In this document: positions 29,127 through 37,372 of the stretch, piece after piece
How positions within the stretch are numbered: the stretch's first letter is position 1
How the letters are laid out: each line of letters opens with the position of its first letter
Source: a virus
Length of the DNA stretch: 38,745 bases
IMG/VR virus record: IMGVR_UViG_3300046535_000219
Span: 1 to 38,745 of that record
Direction: 5' to 3' (one strand)
The notes under the pieces: model-generated
Database searches by the model: none
Told to the model about the DNA's origin: nothing
The model's input: only the letters and a program-made list of their open reading frames with translations
Position numbers and translations under genes: made by a program

Positions 29127-30337
29127 TGGCTCCTACGTTTGGAACAACAACGCCGCCACCGACCGAGCCGGTGCAGCAATCGTTTCGCCTTAACACGGGC
29201 AAGGAGATTGCCACGCTTGAAGTGCGAGGAACCTTGTTCACCAACTGGACGACCGTGCGCGTCGAGCAGCACGTCACGGAGCCATTTCCTAAATTCCAGT
29301 TTGAATGCACCGAGGAAAGTCCCATGCCTGCATCGTGGGACGCTTTGCATTTTCTTCCAGGCGATATCGTGCGGGTCTATGTCGGCGGCGTTCCTGCGGT
29401 GTTTGGTTATATTACTGAACGTCACGTTGGGTTCGATGAGAAGAACCACGGCATTCGCTTGATTGGATGCGGCGATACGGTCGATCTAACAAACTCTTCC
29501 GTACCGATTGAAAAGTTGGACGGGCACGATGGACAATCTTGGTCTGCGCTTGCGCGCGATCTAATGATGCACCTTGGTATCAAACTAGAGACGAAGGGAG
29601 CCGTTGACGAAACGCCGTTCAAGAACATTCAGATACAGCCCGGCGAAACTATCATGATGGCAATCGAGCGTTACGCGAAGATGCGCAACATCGTCATCGG
29701 GTCCAACGCGATGGGCGGTCTGCTTGCTATCGGAGAGAACAGCGCATCGCCATCCGGCGACCTTGTTGAGGGCGTCAACATACTGCGAGCGAATTGCGTG
29801 CTTCGCGATCAGATGGTTTATCGGAAAATCTACGTTCTTGGTCAGAACACCGGCAGCGATCAAGCGTACGGCGACAGTCAGAACAAGCAAATCGCATTCG
29901 AGCAAGGGACATCGACACGCAACAGATACATGGTGACGGTCGCGGACGTAGCCGACACAATGCACGGCGTACAGCGACGCGCGATGATGGAGAAAGTATT
30001 CACCGAGGGAAGCCAACTTGAAGCTCAGATCACCGTGCAAGGCTGGTTCAAGGACCAGAACCAAAGCAACGATGTTTGGAAAGCGGGCGAATATTACACA
30101 GTCACTTCCCCGTCGCTTACGCTGCCGGGACAGGTTCTTGGTTGCTCAGGTTGCATCTATGAACAGAGCGACGCGGGAACAACAACAACTCTCATAATGG
30201 TTGATCCAATCCACATGAATGCGCAGTTTGGTTTGTTGAGCTATCGGAAGGCGGCGATGGATGTCGTACGGCAGGACGCCGAACGTCTCTCTCAACAACG
30301 TATATTGAACCAAAATCAACAGGACCAAACACCATGA
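29126..30337 (+). CDS. Baseplate hub protein, Mu gpP/gp44-like
   Basis: 403 aa from ATG 29126 (a GTG one codon earlier is possible), coupled to the preceding stop as TGATG. NTGKEIATLEVRGTLFTNWT, then FPGDIVRVYVGG-like FLPGDIVRVYVGGVPAVFG, and AIERYAKMRNIVIGSNAMG, then GGLLAIG fit the late-control-D/gp44 hub fold. In Mu this forms the central baseplate hub on which the spike sits. Its order before gp45 agrees. Confidence 0.9.
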   Translation: MAPTFGTTTPPPTEPVQQSFRLNTGKEIATLEVRGTLFTNWTTVRVEQHVTEPFPKFQFECTEESPMPASWDALHFLPGDIVRVYVGGVPAVFGYITERHVGFDEKNHGIRLIGCGDTVDLTNSSVPIEKLDGHDGQSWSALARDLMMHLGIKLETKGAVDETPFKNIQIQPGETIMMAIERYAKMRNIVIGSNAMGGLLAIGENSASPSGDLVEGVNILRANCVLRDQMVYRKIYVLGQNTGSDQAYGDSQNKQIAFEQGTSTRNRYMVTVADVADTMHGVQRRAMMEKVFTEGSQLEAQITVQGWFKDQNQSNDVWKAGEYYTVTSPSLTLPGQVLGCSGCIYEQSDAGTTTTLIMVDPIHMNAQFGLLSYRKAAMDVVRQDAERLSQQRILNQNQQDQTP

Positions 30338-31353
30338 ACAGAAACACGCTCATGGAAATGTCGGGACGCGCAATGCACATGTTCCAGCGTCTTACGCTGA
30401 ACAAGGGCAACGATAACCCGATGATGCAGGAGTTAAACTTCGACGGCATGAATTCCGAGGGCCGTAATCTTGTTGAGCGGGTTCAATCATTCGGTATGTC
30501 AACGGTGCCGTTGCCGCGCGACGAGCAAGGCGGCAGCGGCGGCGGTGGCGGTGGTGGTGGAACTGGCGGGAATGGCGCTGGCATGTTGGGCAAGGCAGCG
30601 GAGGGTATCGCGGTGTTCCTTGGTGGACAGCGCAATCATCCGGTCGTTCTTGGTATCGATGACCGCAGGCACAGGCCGATGGGACTGAAGCCGGGGGAGA
30701 GCTTCCAGTACGATCACCAAGGCCAAGGAACCTTGGTGCGTCTCGCAGCGACCTATCTGTTGTCGCTCGATGACGACGGCAACGGTCAAGCTCCCGGTGG
30801 CAAGATGCTGCGGGATGCGGATGGCAGGGAGACAGGCAAGAGCGAGAAGAAGGAGCGCTTCGTTTCCTTGCGCCACGTCAACAAGAAAAAGCAAGACCGT
30901 AGTAGCGGCGGAACACCGCAGCAAAATCTCCAGACATGGAAGGATGCGGGCTATGATGTCGCTGCCATGAGCGCGCTGGAGCGGGCGTCGGCTGCGAGTT
31001 CGCCCAATCGGGAGAGCTACAAGCACGAAGGCGATAGCGTCAATCATGAAGTGCGCGTGACCAAGGGGCGTATCGAGTTTCGCAGCGGGGACAGCGTTGT
31101 CGGATATTACGACGGCGGCAGCAAGAAATGGAGCTTCACTGGCGAGATGCGTCTCGGTAGCGACGACGCCAATCATCCGGTCTACGGCGTCAATGGCGGC
31201 GTCGGCATGACCACAACGACAAGCGGCAGCGGCGCTGTGCTGGTCAAGGCACCGCAGCCGGGGCCGCCGACATCGCAGGACATCCATCCTCTGGAAGCGG
31301 AGATTGCCGCGCTCAGAGAAAGAATTGCCGCGCTTGAAGCGAGGATGACGTGA
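30334..31353 (+). CDS. Baseplate spike protein, Mu gp45-like
   Basis: 339 aa. VERVQSFGMSTVPLPRDEQG, then GIAVFLGGQRNHPVVLGIDD is the OB-fold of Mu gp45/gpV. A Gly-rich loop (GGSGGGGGGGG) interrupts it near residue 65. Residues ~225-300 (HEVRVTKGRIEFRSGDSVVG, YYDGGSKKW) form the repetitive beta-helix that makes the spike. The end is a coiled coil (LEAEIAALRERIAALEARMT). Start overlaps the hub stop by 4 bp. Confidence 0.9.
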   Translation: MNRNTLMEMSGRAMHMFQRLTLNKGNDNPMMQELNFDGMNSEGRNLVERVQSFGMSTVPLPRDEQGGSGGGGGGGGTGGNGAGMLGKAAEGIAVFLGGQRNHPVVLGIDDRRHRPMGLKPGESFQYDHQGQGTLVRLAATYLLSLDDDGNGQAPGGKMLRDADGRETGKSEKKERFVSLRHVNKKKQDRSSGGTPQQNLQTWKDAGYDVAAMSALERASAASSPNRESYKHEGDSVNHEVRVTKGRIEFRSGDSVVGYYDGGSKKWSFTGEMRLGSDDANHPVYGVNGGVGMTTTTSGSGAVLVKAPQPGPPTSQDIHPLEAEIAALRERIAALEARMT

Positions 31354-31862
31354 TGGGTAGCGACGTAAGGTTTCTTCAGCAACTCGACTTTCCGGCGTAC
31401 GCTGTCCAACTCGATTGGTTGCTGACGGATCAGAACCTTGTCGCTGACGGCTACGATCTGCAATCAGCGGTGATCGTTGCGCTTGGCACCGATGCCCTTG
31501 CTCCAGGCGGTATGGAGCTTCCTGATCCAGATGCTACTGATCGACGTGGTTGGTGGGGCGACATGGAAGCGGATGACATATGGGGAGGCTGGCCAGTTGG
31601 TTGCTTGTTGTGGCTGTTGTCGCGCGCAAAGATCACCGGACCATTTGCGCGCGAAGGCTCTACGCAGGCGCGTGCCGATGGATGGACGCGCGAGGCGATG
31701 AAACCTTTTACGCAGCGTTTGATTGCTTCGCATATTGATGTATCGACGGAGCGCGTTAGTTTGCAGCGCATCGACATCGGCGTGACGATCTATCGCGGTC
31801 CTGATCTGGCGATATCGCTTCTCTACAATGAACTGTGGGACGATTTGCGGGAGGGCAGATAA
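31353..31862 (+). CDS. Baseplate protein, Mu gp46-like
   Basis: 169 aa from ATG 31353, overlapping the gp45 stop (TGATG). DLQSAVIVALGTDALAPGG and DATDRRGWWGDMEADDIWGG are typical of PF07409 (RRGWWGD), with LERIDI-like RVSLQRIDIGVTIYRG in the C-terminal half. It is the wedge component equivalent to P2 gpW/T4 gp25. Confidence 0.9.
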   Translation: MGSDVRFLQQLDFPAYAVQLDWLLTDQNLVADGYDLQSAVIVALGTDALAPGGMELPDPDATDRRGWWGDMEADDIWGGWPVGCLLWLLSRAKITGPFAREGSTQARADGWTREAMKPFTQRLIASHIDVSTERVSLQRIDIGVTIYRGPDLAISLLYNELWDDLREGR

Positions 31863-32938
31863 TGCCTTGGAGTACACCAACACTTCGTGACACGCGCCGC
31901 CTGACGCGCGACTACGTGCTATCGCAACTTGGCGCGAAAGTTATGATCCCGAATTCCGTTCTGCGCATCATGAGCGATGCGATGTCCGGTCTTGCACATC
32001 TCGCCTTGCTTTACCTCGATTGGCTGTCGAAGCAATTGCTACCTGATACAGCCGAGAAGGAATGGCTGGATCGTCACGGCGATATTTGGTTGGTCAACGC
32101 CGATGGCTCGAAAGGGCGCAAGCCAGCGACGTATGCACAGGGCGTCATCGAATTCAGCGGCGCGTATGGCGTGATCATTCCGGTCGGGACCTTGCTCGTC
32201 GGCAGCAATGGCTATCAGTACCAGACAGTGACACAAGGACAAATCGGCAGCGATGGTCTTGGGACATCCAACGCTGTTGCGATCACTGCGGGCAGCGGCG
32301 GCAATCTTCCAGACGGCGACGCGGTGACGCCCACGCCAGCAATCACTGGCGTCGATAGCGCGGCGTTCCTTGGAAACATGGCTGGCGGCTTCGATCAGGA
32401 AACGGACGATCAGCTACGCGAGCGAATTCTGTTTCGCATTCAAAACCCGCCGATGGGCGGCAGTCAGGCGGATTACGTTCGATGGGCGATGGCGTGTCCA
32501 GGCGTGACGCGCGCATGGGCCGCGTCCGAGCAAGGCATCGGCACCGTCACCGTCCGTTTCCTGATGGACGATACCTACCCGGACAACCACGGACTTCCTT
32601 TGCCGACAGACATCGAAGTGGTGGCGACCTACATCGATCAGAAGCGTCCGGTGACGGTCAAGGATTGCTACGTGGTTGCTCCGATCTTGATGTTTTACGA
32701 CATCACGATCAGCCAGTTGGTGGATGACCAGCCGACAGTGCGCGCACGTATCGAGACTTCGATCCACGACATGGAGCTTCTCAAGTCGCAGCCGGGAGCA
32801 ACCATGCACAGATCGTGGGTCGATGAAGCGATCAGTCAAGCAGTCGGCGAGGAATACCATGAGCTTGCTTTCAGCACGGTGACGATGCCAGCGCCGGGAT
32901 ACATGCCGGTCCTTGGGACTGTGTTGTACCAGCCATGA
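31862..32938 (+). CDS. Baseplate protein J-like, Mu gp47
   Basis: 358 aa from ATG 31862, overlapping the gp46 stop by one base (TAATG). Segments EWLDRHGDIWLVNADGSKGR, then GVIEFSGAYGVIIPVGTLLV, and FDQETDDQLRERILFRIQNP are typical of baseplate J/gp47. It forms the wedge arm linking hub and fibre platforms. Confidence 0.93.
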   Translation: MPWSTPTLRDTRRLTRDYVLSQLGAKVMIPNSVLRIMSDAMSGLAHLALLYLDWLSKQLLPDTAEKEWLDRHGDIWLVNADGSKGRKPATYAQGVIEFSGAYGVIIPVGTLLVGSNGYQYQTVTQGQIGSDGLGTSNAVAITAGSGGNLPDGDAVTPTPAITGVDSAAFLGNMAGGFDQETDDQLRERILFRIQNPPMGGSQADYVRWAMACPGVTRAWAASEQGIGTVTVRFLMDDTYPDNHGLPLPTDIEVVATYIDQKRPVTVKDCYVVAPILMFYDITISQLVDDQPTVRARIETSIHDMELLKSQPGATMHRSWVDEAISQAVGEEYHELAFSTVTMPAPGYMPVLGTVLYQP

Positions 32939-33735
32939 CAGAACCGATCTACGCACCGCTCGTTCCGCATCAAGGCGATAAGCACGTCACTCGCACGGGC
33001 GACGATTACGCCGATGCGATGGAGCGCTTGCTGCCTCAAGGACAGGCGTGGCCGCGCTCCATCGGAAGCATATTGATGCGAACGGTAACCGGCCTAACGC
33101 GCATATGGGGCGACGTTGAGATACGTGCTTCAGCCTTGCTTGAAGTCGAAAGCGATCCGCGCATAACGGTCGAGATGCTTCCCGATTGGGAGCGTAATTG
33201 GGGACTGCCCGATCCTTGCTACAGCGAGCCGCTTACGATTGCGGAGCGGCAACTTGCGTTGATGATGCGGATGACGATGCTTGGCTCGCAGTCGCGCGAG
33301 TTCTTCATTCAGGTCGCTGCAATGATCGGCTACACGATCATGATCAGCGAGTACCGCGTATTTGTTTGTGGCATCGACAGATGCGGCGACAATCGCGTCT
33401 ATGGCGACGGCTCCAACCCGATGTTCAACGAGTGGCATCAACCAATCAAGGATGTCGGCGGAAATCCTGTTGCCCTTGGCGAGCTTTCGGAATGGCCGAA
33501 CTACGGATTGGGTCCACCGGAGAACAGGTTCTATTGGACCGTCCACGTCGATCAAGCAAAACTGATCTGGTTCCGTGTCACGTCAGGACAGACCGGCGTC
33601 GATCCACATCTGCGCATCGGCCTTGCTGACGATCTCGAATGCTTGCTCAATCGTTGGAAGCCAGCGCATACGCATATCATCTTCGACTACGGCAACTTGA
33701 GCCATCCGGGCGATCCGATGGCGGGCACGCCTTGA
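32935..33735 (+). CDS. Tail protein, Mu gp48 (DUF2313/YmfQ-like)
   Basis: 266 aa. DDYADAMERLLPQGQAWPRS followed by LEVESDPRITVEMLPDWERN, then WGLPDPC is the PF10076 signature. The family is the P2 gpI equivalent, closing the baseplate and anchoring fibres. Coupled to gp47 by an ATGA overlap. Confidence 0.92.
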   Translation: MTEPIYAPLVPHQGDKHVTRTGDDYADAMERLLPQGQAWPRSIGSILMRTVTGLTRIWGDVEIRASALLEVESDPRITVEMLPDWERNWGLPDPCYSEPLTIAERQLALMMRMTMLGSQSREFFIQVAAMIGYTIMISEYRVFVCGIDRCGDNRVYGDGSNPMFNEWHQPIKDVGGNPVALGELSEWPNYGLGPPENRFYWTVHVDQAKLIWFRVTSGQTGVDPHLRIGLADDLECLLNRWKPAHTHIIFDYGNLSHPGDPMAGTP

Positions 33736-33747
33736 TAGGAGGGCACC

Positions 33748-35085
33748 TTGAAATATAACCAACCCTACGGCATCACCGATCCGAACGCCGGTTACATCAA
33801 CGGTGATCCGACTGTCGGACAGATGGGTTCGATCCCGCCTGCGGCGAGCATCGAGCAGCCGCAGCGCGAAATCGTGAACCTGATCAATAACGCGAGGTAT
33901 GGTGACGGGTTGCCGTTCGCAGTACCAAGCTCCACCGACCTCGCTCAGATGGTCAAGGCCGTACAGAGCGGCCTGTTCAACTACGGGCGCGACACCGGCA
34001 CGGCGAATGCTTACGCGACCAACATCTACCCGCCGCCGATCAACTACTTCGACGGGTTCCGCGTCATTCTTCGGATCACAAACACGAACACCGGGCCTTC
34101 GGTGCTCAACATCAATTCGTTGGGCAACAAGAACATCGTGCATCGTGACGGCTCGACCTTGACCGGCGGCGAGCTTCAAGCGGGTACGATCCATTGCTTC
34201 ATCTACGATGGCGTCAACTTCGAGCAAGTTTGGGGAGCAAGCATGGCGGCTGGTATGCCGATCTACTTGACTGCTCCAAGGAACTTCTACGTCAACTCGA
34301 ATACAGGGAACGACAATTACGACGGAACCGTTGCCGCGTTCACGAGTGGCGCGCATGGTCCGTTTAGGACATTGCAGCGCGCATCTTTTGAAGTAATCAA
34401 ATACAATCTCAACGGTTACATGATCACCGTCTACGTCGCTGACGGCAGCTACAACTCCGTGGACCTTTACATGGTCAACGGCAGCGGCAGCATCGTATGG
34501 CAGGGAAACGAAAGCGCTCCAGCGAATTGCTTGATCACCGGGGCCGGAAACACTTGCATCAGGGCGGCGAACGCCGGGAGCCAGTATCGCATCCAAGGCT
34601 TCAAATGCACGACCACCGGAGCGCCGCAGCCGGGTTCCTTGATGTGCGGCATCTACGCTGCGGGAAGCACTCTCGCGATCAGGAACATGGACTTCGGTGC
34701 CTGCGACGGTGGGCACATGGCCTGCGGCTATCAGTCGGCGCTCTACCTTGACGGGACATTCAACCTTTCTGGCGGGTGCGCTGGATCAAGCATCTTCAGA
34801 GGCGTGCATCTGTACGCCTCCACAAGCTCTCAAATCCAGATTGCGAACGGTTCCGTGCCGCCGACGATCAACATTCCAGCCGGGATCAACTTCAACGACT
34901 GTTTCCTCAAGCTCGACGTTATGAGCATGGCGCGCGTCTGGTACACGGCGATGAACGGGTTTGGAAACGTGTCGGGCAAGAAGTACACCGTTTCCACCAA
35001 CTCCATCTCGAATGCTGGCGGCGGTCCAAACTACTACCCCGGCAACATCGCCGGAACCGTGGATACGCAGGGGCAATACTGGTAA
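33748..35085 (+). CDS. Tail fibre or tailspike-like protein with beta-helix
   Basis: 445 aa from TTG 33748, supported by AGGAGGG at 33737-33743; no ATG is suitably placed. The N-terminus (SIPPAASIEQPQREIVNLIN, then FAVPSSTDLAQMVKAVQSG) matches the baseplate-attachment part of Mu-type fibres. Residues ~185-445 (FYVNSNTGNDNYDGT, then FRTLQRASFEVIKYNLNGYM) begin like a parallel beta-helix spike and are rich in Gly, Asn and Ser. No catalytic triad can be named. Probable receptor-binding or capsule-degrading part. Confidence 0.85.
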   Translation: MKYNQPYGITDPNAGYINGDPTVGQMGSIPPAASIEQPQREIVNLINNARYGDGLPFAVPSSTDLAQMVKAVQSGLFNYGRDTGTANAYATNIYPPPINYFDGFRVILRITNTNTGPSVLNINSLGNKNIVHRDGSTLTGGELQAGTIHCFIYDGVNFEQVWGASMAAGMPIYLTAPRNFYVNSNTGNDNYDGTVAAFTSGAHGPFRTLQRASFEVIKYNLNGYMITVYVADGSYNSVDLYMVNGSGSIVWQGNESAPANCLITGAGNTCIRAANAGSQYRIQGFKCTTTGAPQPGSLMCGIYAAGSTLAIRNMDFGACDGGHMACGYQSALYLDGTFNLSGGCAGSSIFRGVHLYASTSSQIQIANGSVPPTINIPAGINFNDCFLKLDVMSMARVWYTAMNGFGNVSGKKYTVSTNSISNAGGGPNYYPGNIAGTVDTQGQYW

Positions 35086-35104
35086 CCAAGGAGCAAGGAC
35101 TTCG

Positions 35105-35680
35105 ATGACTTTCATTGATCAGCCGTACACCTATGATCTAAAGGCTTCCTACTGGCTTGCGGACGATGGTCGTTTATTTGGGAGCGCGCCGCAGGCATTG
35201 GTGACAACCGCCGATCCAGACTATGTCGCTTGGTGCAGTAACCATGCAGCGATCCTGTGGCCACGCGACGATGGTGGCGCGCAGACCGATGCTACGCTTC
35301 AAGCGGTGCTTGCTCCGTTTGGCATCTTTGTAAACCTGAACTACTACGCAGCGAACTGCCGCTACAATCTTGCGAGCGGCGGCGTCACCATTGCGGGCAA
35401 CAGGTATCTGTCTGATCCGACGGCGCGCAATACCGTTTCCAGTGCTCACGATTATGCGGTGGCAAATCCAGGCCACATCACAGATTGGAAGCTCGCCAAC
35501 GGAACCTTCATCAAACTCAACGAAGCGCAACTTGCGCACGTGCTGCAAGAAATGGCGACGTTCGTTCAGGCGTGCTTTACTTGCGAGAGCAATCAAGTAG
35601 CTGGCATCGCTGGCGGCACGGTCACTACAAGGGCACAGATCGACGCGGCGTTCGCCGCCATTCCAACTACGTATCCGTAA
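35105..35680 (+). CDS. DUF4376-containing fibre accessory protein
   Basis: 191 aa from ATG 35105. The C-terminal two thirds (RYNLASGGVTIAGNRYLSDP, then WKLANGTFIKLNEAQLAHVL and MATFVQACFTCES) is DUF4376, found in or beside tail-fibre and fibre-assembly genes of many phages. The N-terminal ~70 residues are unrelated to known domains. It probably helps fibre folding or forms a tip piece. Confidence 0.85.
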   Translation: MTFIDQPYTYDLKASYWLADDGRLFGSAPQALVTTADPDYVAWCSNHAAILWPRDDGGAQTDATLQAVLAPFGIFVNLNYYAANCRYNLASGGVTIAGNRYLSDPTARNTVSSAHDYAVANPGHITDWKLANGTFIKLNEAQLAHVLQEMATFVQACFTCESNQVAGIAGGTVTTRAQIDAAFAAIPTTYP

Positions 35681-35690
35681 GGGGATCGCC

Positions 35691-36035
35691 GTGGCTATCG
35701 TCAACATCACCGTTACCAATGACGCGGACTTCTATCGGACGTTTGCTTGGCAAACGCTCGCGGGAGCGCCAATCAACATGGCGGGCGGTCTGATGGAGAT
35801 GATGCTGCGCCGCCACGCCACTGACGCCGCTGCTGTCCTTCGCCTCGGTAGCGACACCGGGGAGATTGTCTTTGTTGATCCGAACAACGGCGTCTTTACC
35901 GTGCGAATGTCGCAAGACATGCTCGAACACTTGGCGTTAGGGGATTACGAGCACTCCAACATTTTCTCGCGCGGCGGGTACAAGGTTCGTGTGTGGTCTG
36001 GACTACTGACCAACAGCGCGGGTCCAACCCGATGA
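35691..36035 (+). CDS. Baseplate upper protein-like fibre adaptor
   Basis: 114 aa from GTG 35691 (AAGGGGATCGCC upstream). [20 protein letters not shown] followed by [13 protein letters not shown], and [20 protein letters not shown] have the layout of BppU-type N-terminal domains, a beta-sandwich that sets fibres on the baseplate. It precedes the collagen-like fibre and overlaps it (ATGA), so it likely assembles with it. Confidence 0.7.
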   Translation: MAIVNITVTNDADFYRTFAWQTLAGAPINMAGGLMEMMLRRHATDAAAVLRLGSDTGEIVFVDPNNGVFTVRMSQDMLEHLALGDYEHSNIFSRGGYKVRVWSGLLTNSAGPTR

Positions 36036-37372
36036 CCGACACAGGAATTGAAGTCATCCAAGACAACAACGTGAGCATCGCCTTGAGCGACGACACGGTT
36101 GTTGTTGCCTACGATGGCGAGACTGATGTCATCCAGACATTCGAGCAAGGGCCTCCCGGTCCTCCCGGTCCTCCCGGCCCACAAGGTCCGGTTGGCGATG
36201 CGTCGGATGTTGTTGGTCCGCCTGGACCGGCTGGACCGATTGGGCACGCTGGTCCGCAAGGTCCGCAAGGTCCGAAGGGCGACACTGGCTCGCAAGGACC
36301 GGCGGGCATCGGCGTCAACATCAAAGGAGAGGTTGCTACATCAGCCGATCTACCAACGGCTGGAATGAACAATGGCGATGCGTATGTAGCCAAAGACACC
36401 GGCGACGTTTGGGTTTGGAACGGCACGGCCTGGATCAATGTCGGGCCGATCCAGGGACCGCAAGGGCCGAAGGGCGACACGGGAGCGGTTGGGCCGCAAG
36501 GACCGCAGGGCATTCCCGGTGCGAGCGGTGGAGCGCCGTCCGACGCCGTTCCCTTGATGGATGGTACGGCTGTTCCCGGCGTAGCAACCAAATACACGCG
36601 CGAAGATCATGTGCATCCGACCGACACGTCGCGAGCGTCGTTGGCCTCGCCGGTGTTTGATGGAAATGTTCTCGTTCCGACCGGCGGCGTCAATATTGGG
36701 TCGAACGCAGACCCCGGTCTAGGAAATCTCGCCGTCACAGGCAGGCTGTCGGTAGGGAAAGTTTTGGTTCTTGCTGCGAATACCGATCTCAACACCATAA
36801 CCAATCCCGGCATGTACGTTTGTGGCGACAGCACATGCACGCACGGTCCTTATATCGGAGGGCAATGGTACATCGAAGCGATCCCCTACGGCGACGGGAC
36901 AAGCGCCTACGTTATGCAGCGCGCAACCGATCTTGTAAATCTTGCATTTGAATATCTGCGGCTCAAGATCAACGGTGTTTGGACGGCGTGGATGCAAACT
37001 TCTGCGCCGACCAGTCAGTACACGCCTTGGACGGCTTGGACGCCGACGTTGTCTGTTGGATCAGGAGCGCTGACCAGTGCTGTGGCGAAGGGGCGGTTCA
37101 AGCAACTCGGCAAAGTGGTGCATTTCAGCGTTGAGATACAAATCACCACGAACGGAACAGGCGGCACGTATCTCGGCTTCACGCTTCCGGCTCCCGCGAT
37201 CCTTAGTGGTCAAGCATTTGCGTTTACCGCGACACTGGTATCCGGCGTGGCGTGCAAGGGCAGCATTCAACCAAATCTTCCTAATGCCGGATACCTCGCG
37301 AGATGGGACAATGCTTATCCCGGTTTTGATGGAGCGTGGATTTGGGCCTCCGGTACATACGAGGCGGCCTGA
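36032..37372 (+). CDS. Collagen-like tail fibre with knob domain
   Basis: 446 aa from ATG 36032. A ~39-residue head ([15 protein letters not shown]) leads to collagen triplets in two blocks (about 39-97 and 145-175), separated by a module [19 protein letters not shown]. Then [20 protein letters not shown], followed by VHPTDTSR, precedes a pyocin-knob-like segment ([20 protein letters not shown]) and a C-terminal beta domain. Gly-X-Y repeats would make a trimeric triple helix; the knob is likely the receptor-binding tip. Paralogous with the next gene. Confidence 0.88.
   Translation: MTDTGIEVIQDNNVSIALSDDTVVVAYDGETDVIQTFEQGPPGPPGPPGPQGPVGDASDVVGPPGPAGPIGHAGPQGPQGPKGDTGSQGPAGIGVNIKGEVATSADLPTAGMNNGDAYVAKDTGDVWVWNGTAWINVGPIQGPQGPKGDTGAVGPQGPQGIPGASGGAPSDAVPLMDGTAVPGVATKYTREDHVHPTDTSRASLASPVFDGNVLVPTGGVNIGSNADPGLGNLAVTGRLSVGKVLVLAANTDLNTITNPGMYVCGDSTCTHGPYIGGQWYIEAIPYGDGTSAYVMQRATDLVNLAFEYLRLKINGVWTAWMQTSAPTSQYTPWTAWTPTLSVGSGALTSAVAKGRFKQLGKVVHFSVEIQITTNGTGGTYLGFTLPAPAILSGQAFAFTATLVSGVACKGSIQPNLPNAGYLARWDNAYPGFDGAWIWASGTYEAA

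Noticed and set aside
30499-31287. 262-aa minus-strand frame opposite the gp45-like gene
   Set aside because: Shadow of a repetitive, GC-rich spike gene; no start signal and no recognisable domain.
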